From the NCBI GenBank assembly GCA_934631005.1, contig CAKTXA010000010.1, positions 7,433 through 71,432 on the forward strand: a stretch of DNA of 64,000 nt. Direction: 5' to 3'. The notes beneath the pieces were generated by a model. That model was not told the DNA's origin. It did no database searches and was given only the letters and a program-made list of their open reading frames with translations. Made by a program: the position numbers and the translations under genes. Positions 61,363-64,000 of this stretch are shown in pieces (the first letter of the stretch is position 1; each line of letters starts with the position of its first letter). This DNA comes from an uncultured Oscillospiraceae bacterium. GTDB lineage: Bacteria > Bacillota > Clostridia > Oscillospirales > Oscillospiraceae.

Positions 61363-61406
61363 GAAAACAGACGATGCACCGGCATCGTCTGTTTTCTTAC
61401 ACCTCT
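61353..61406. terminator. 25-bp perfect hairpin overlapping the end of the hydrolase gene
   Basis: 61353-61377 is exactly complementary to 61382-61406 around ACCG. The stem includes the last codons and the stop, plus an internal A/T run (AGAAAACAG). It is probably a terminator for the pcrA/ligA region despite the missing terminal T-tract. Confidence 0.7.
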
Positions 61407-61475
61407 CGACAGTCCTCTGCATACAGTGTGAATGGGCGGTGATGCCCGATACATGATTTGGAGGGAGTTTTTGCA

Positions 61476-61988
61476 TTGAACAATTGCACGCAGAATGCGC
61501 AGCAGCGCGCGGCGGTGCAGGCGGCGGCGAAGGCCGCCGACGATCAGACGCCGAGCACGCTCTATGTCTGCGCCGATCAGGACGGCAAGCTGCCGAGCTG
61601 TGCGCCGCTGGCGGTGCCGTTCGTCCCGTTCCAGCAGACGGGGGCCAACAAATACGCGCTCGATCTCGCGCTGGCGCGCGGGACGCTGTTTGAGGGACTT
61701 GATCTGCCGTATCTTAAGATGCAGAACGAGGCATTTACAAATCTCAGCGCCACGCGGCAGCTGCAGGCGCTCGGCTTTGCCATCAACGAGCTGGGGCTGT
61801 ATCTCGACACGCACGCGGGCGACACCGAGGCCGTCGCGCTCTATGACCAGTACGCCGAGCTGTACGAGGAAGCGATCGAGCAGTATCAGCAGAACGGCAG
61901 GAGCCTGACGCAGCTCGCCTCGACCATGGGCGGCAGCTACAGCTGGCTGAACGATCCGTGGCCGTGGGACTATCGGGAGGAGGGCTGA
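61476..61988 (+). CDS. CotJA-CotJB fused spore coat protein
   Basis: 170 residues. Residues about 40-80 (APLAVPFVPFQQ, ALARGTLFEGLDLPY) match CotJA; about 90-170 (QLQALGFAINELGLYLDTH, YDQYAELYEEA, WLNDPWPWDY) match CotJB. These are normally two proteins of the Bacillus cotJABC operon for spore coat assembly. One continuous frame here joins them with no stop. Start: a TTG at 61476, 8 bases after GAGGGAG; no ATG fits. cotJC follows after 2 bases. Confidence 0.88.
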   Translation: MNNCTQNAQQRAAVQAAAKAADDQTPSTLYVCADQDGKLPSCAPLAVPFVPFQQTGANKYALDLALARGTLFEGLDLPYLKMQNEAFTNLSATRQLQALGFAINELGLYLDTHAGDTEAVALYDQYAELYEEAIEQYQQNGRSLTQLASTMGGSYSWLNDPWPWDYREEG

Positions 61989-61990
61989 GT

Positions 61991-62587
61991 ATGTTTGTAT
62001 ATGAAAAGCGGCTGCAATACCCGGTCAGGATCAAAAACACGAACCCGAGACTGGCGTCTCTCATAATTTCCCAGTACGGCGGTCCAGACGGCGAACTCGG
62101 CGCGTCGCTGCGCTATCTCAGCCAGCGCTACTCCATGCCGTTCCCGGAGCTGAAGGGCCTTTTGACCGACATCGGCACCGAGGAGCTGGGGCATTTGGAG
62201 ATGGTGGGCACGATCGTGCATCAGCTGACGCGCACGCTCACCGACGAGCAGATCCGGCAGGCGGGCTTTGACGCCTACTTTGTCGATCACACGGCGGGCG
62301 TGTATCCCACGGCGGCGTCCGGCTTCCCGTGGTCGGCGGCGTCGATCGGCGTGAAGGGCGACCCCATCTGCGACCTGACGGAGGATCTGGCCGCCGAGCA
62401 GAAGGCGCGCGTGACATACGACAACATCCTGCGTCTGTCGGACGACGCGGACGTGAACGACGTCATCAAGTTCCTGCGCGAGCGCGAGATCGTCCACTTC
62501 CAGCGCTTCGGCGAGGCGCTGGAGCTGCTGCGGCAGAAGCTGGATGAGAAGAACGTATACTACATGAACCCGGCGCTGACGCAGTGA
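61991..62587 (+). CDS. cotJC: Spore coat manganese catalase-like protein CotJC
   Basis: 198 residues of the ferritin-like Mn-catalase family; the metal-binding helices carry EELGHLEMV (ExxH) and REREIVHFQRFGEAL (ExxH). Members protect spores from peroxide. The ATG at 61991 (GAGGGCTGAGT upstream) is chosen over a longer open frame. It completes the cotJ unit with the fusion protein before it. Confidence 0.95.
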   Translation: MFVYEKRLQYPVRIKNTNPRLASLIISQYGGPDGELGASLRYLSQRYSMPFPELKGLLTDIGTEELGHLEMVGTIVHQLTRTLTDEQIRQAGFDAYFVDHTAGVYPTAASGFPWSAASIGVKGDPICDLTEDLAAEQKARVTYDNILRLSDDADVNDVIKFLREREIVHFQRFGEALELLRQKLDEKNVYYMNPALTQ

Positions 62588-62600
62588 GCATCAAAACAAA

Positions 62601-62636
62601 AAAGACCCGTCCCGAAGAATTTCGGGGCGGGTCTTT
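62601..62636. terminator. Bidirectional terminator after cotJC
   Basis: 62601-62616 pairs with 62621-62636 (16 bp, one G-U) around GAAT, A-run before and T-run after. It lies between cotJC and the convergent AraC remnant. Confidence 0.9.
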
Positions 62637-62644
62637 GGCGTTTT

Positions 62645-62938
62645 TCAGCCTTCCTGCAGATACTGAATGGGGGACATCTGCATCTGCTGGTAGAACGCGC
62701 GGTAGAACGAGGAATAGTTACCGTAGCCGCACTGATAGGCGACCTGCGTGATGGGGATGGTGCGCTTTTTTAACAGCGTGCAGGCGCTGCGGATGCGCAC
62801 CATGGTGAGGTAGCTCTTGAACGACTGGCCCGTGGCGCGCTTGAAAACGCGGTAGAACGTCGCCTCCGAAAGAAAGACGCGATTTGCAAGGTCGCGGGCG
62901 AGCAGCGGCTCTGCATAGTGCTGCTTGATGTATAGTGA
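62645..62938 (-). pseudogene. AraC-family regulator, C-terminal fragment only
   Basis: About 97 codons on the minus strand read as the double helix-turn-helix of an AraC protein (EATFYRVFKRATGQSFKSYL; VAYQCGYGNYSSFYRAF; QMSPIQYLQ) with an intact stop. The homology ends abruptly at about 62938 with no start codon or ligand-binding domain: it meets a beta-glucosidase reading the other way. Such regulators are often divergent from a sugar gene, so deletion of both 5' ends and the shared promoter region would give this arrangement. Confidence 0.85.
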
Positions 62939-63752
62939 CGGGCGCTTTCCGCCGTTTGAAAAGGATCTGCGCAGGAGCCTGCTCGCGGGGCAGAATGTGC
63001 TGCTGGCGCACTACCGTGCGGTCAGGCTCTTCCGCGAGATGGATATGGGCGGCAGGATCGGCGCGGTCAATGCCATCATCCCGGTCTATCCGGCGGATCT
63101 CCGCCCGGAGGACATGGACGCCGCACGGCGGCAGGCGCAGCTGCGCTTTGACATCTGGGCGGAGCCGATGGCCTACGGACACTATCCCGAGCGGTTCTTT
63201 GAAGAGTGCCCTGTCTATCGCGACGCCATGCCCGAGGGCTATGCGCAGGCGCTGCAGGACGCGTTTGCACCGGTCGATTTCCTCGGCATCAACTATTACG
63301 TCACCAGCCGCAGCGCGTATGACGCCGACGCGCCCGCGCGCTCCAAGCGCGTGCAGACGTTCTACACCCAGCCGGGACTCAAAAACGACGTGTACCCGGC
63401 GGGCCTGCTGGACAGCCTGCTGTATATGCGCGACCACTATCCCGATGTGGAGGTCTTTGTGACCGAAAACGGCCTGTGCACGCCGAATACAGGCGACGAG
63501 GACGAGGAATGCAATGACGACGTGCGCGTTTCATACCTGCGCGAGCATTTCCGGATGCTCTGGCGCGCGCTGCAGGCCGGCGCCAAACTCAAGGGCTATT
63601 ACTACTGGAACGACGCCGACAGCTACGAGCAGCTCAGCGGCTATGATCAGCGCTTCGGCCTGACCTGGGTCGACCACAAAACCTTCCGCCGCCGCTGGAA
63701 AAAGAGCCGCTACTATTTCCAAAAGGTCGCGCAGAATCATATGGTGGATTGA
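62937..63752 (+). pseudogene. GH1 beta-glucosidase, N-terminally truncated
   Basis: About 270 codons matching the C-terminal part of family 1 glycosidases, from GRFPPFEKDL through IIPVYPAD and FLGINYYVTSRSAY to the nucleophile motif FVTENG and WNDADSYEQLSGYDQRFGL. The first 160-170 residues, with the acid/base NEP motif, are missing, so the product cannot be active. An in-frame TTG/ATG at 62925-62928 lies in AraC sequence and is not a real start. See the junction finding. Confidence 0.85.
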
Positions 63753-63786
63753 ACACGAAAAGCGTGGAAAAATAATCGGATTTTGC

Positions 63787-63815
63787 TTGACAATTGCCAC
63801 TGCGCATGATATGAT
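63787..63815 (+). promoter_or_regulatory. Promoter of tRNA-Leu
   Basis: Perfect TTGACA (63787-63792), 17-nt spacer, TATGAT (63810-63815). Confidence 0.8.
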
Positions 63816-63841
63816 ATTGCGGCAGTCGAGAGACGGCGCAA

Positions 63842-63930
63842 TGCGCGAGTGGTGGAATTGGCAGACTCGCTAGATTCAGGTTCTAGTGTCCACTCCGGAC
63901 GTGCGGGTTCAAGTCCCGCCTCGCGCACCA
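63842..63930 (+). tRNA. tRNA-Leu (anticodon CAG)
   Basis: 89 bases, class II tRNA. Acceptor TGCGCGA pairs with TCGCGCA, the D-loop contains TTGGCAGAC, the anticodon stem CTAGA/TCTAG carries loop TTCAGGT (CAG, reading CUG), a long variable arm follows, then GGTTCAAGTCC in the T arm, and CCA is encoded. CUG is the dominant Leu codon in this G+C-rich genome. Confidence 0.95.
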
Positions 63931-63937
63931 AACCAAT

Positions 63938-63986
63938 ATAATCCGAACCAAATCTTCTTAATCGGAGATGGGTTCGGATTATTTGT
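63938..63986 (+). terminator. Terminator of tRNA-Leu
   Basis: ATAATCCGAACC (63938-63949) pairs with GGTTCGGATTAT (63971-63982), then TTGTTTTC. The 21-base loop is long for a terminator. Confidence 0.75.
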
Positions 63987-64000
63987 TTTCTTCGAGAAGT

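Noticed and set aside
62718..63437. A minus-strand frame across the AraC/glucosidase junction that might be a chimeric gene
   Set aside because: It is out of frame with the AraC fragment and reads as shadow sequence over the glucosidase.
1..64000. CRISPR array, prophage, integrase or transposase
   Set aside because: No regularly spaced repeats and no recognisable mobile-element protein were found; the only repeat family seen is the two-copy palindromic element.

Overview
The window is a G+C-rich stretch of the chromosome of an endospore-forming Clostridia, most likely an Oscillospiraceae-type gut anaerobe. This rests on recognisable gene families: spore genes (gpr, yqfC/yqfD, ylbJ, spoIIAA-spoIIAB-sigF, yunB, cotJ), the Firmicutes order phoH-ybeY-era-yqzL-recO, murT/gatD, a valine T-box, and SLH-anchored surface proteins. 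Nearly all the sequence is chromosomal core. I see no prophage, CRISPR array, transposase or integrase.

Layout. 1-3447: recG and rpsT (minus) and the spore protease gpr (plus). 3448-4814: a non-coding-rich zone with a cluster of DnaA-box-like 9-mers around a 14-bp inverted repeat, a small PQ-loop membrane protein, a structured RNA of about 340 nt with its own promoter and terminator that I cannot assign to a known family, and a leader with three hairpins. 4815-21535: a block of secreted and surface proteins. It holds two proteins with DUF4430-like (transcobalamin beta-domain-like) regions, an SLH protein, a MoxR ATPase / DUF58 / transglutaminase-like trio, a PQQ-propeller protein and an alpha/alpha-toroid lipoprotein. 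Together they resemble the two halves of vertebrate intrinsic factor encoded on separate genes; this is the most interesting unit here. The transglutaminase-like member has lost its catalytic Cys and His.

21580-27204: a Cys-rich protein, then a TagA-type glycosyltransferase, thymidylate kinase, DJ-1/PfpI protein, MltG and U32 protein. 27245-32244: two copies of a palindromic dispersed repeat flank an NlpC/P60-SLH hydrolase, exonuclease III and the apparently leaderless murT-gatD pair. 32245-37761: uracil-DNA glycosylase and DacF-type carboxypeptidase (minus), then an HhH protein, a two-component system and a GerMN lipoprotein (plus). 37820-44033: ylbJ diverges from the yqfC-yqfD-phoH-ybeY-era-yqzL-recO run. 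44043-50383: mutS2, an HPr-like protein without His15, uvrC, rsmD, coaD, a hairpin-rich spacer and a coiled-coil protein. 50391-53989: a T-box, a YcxB-like membrane protein and valS.

54089-61362: the spoIIA operon, pcrA, yunB, ligA and a metallo-hydrolase. 61476-62587: a cotJA-cotJB fusion followed by cotJC. 62645-63752: an AraC regulator and a GH1 beta-glucosidase, both missing their 5' parts and meeting head to head at a sharp junction. This is either a genuine deletion or an assembly join. The window closes with a tRNA-Leu(CAG).
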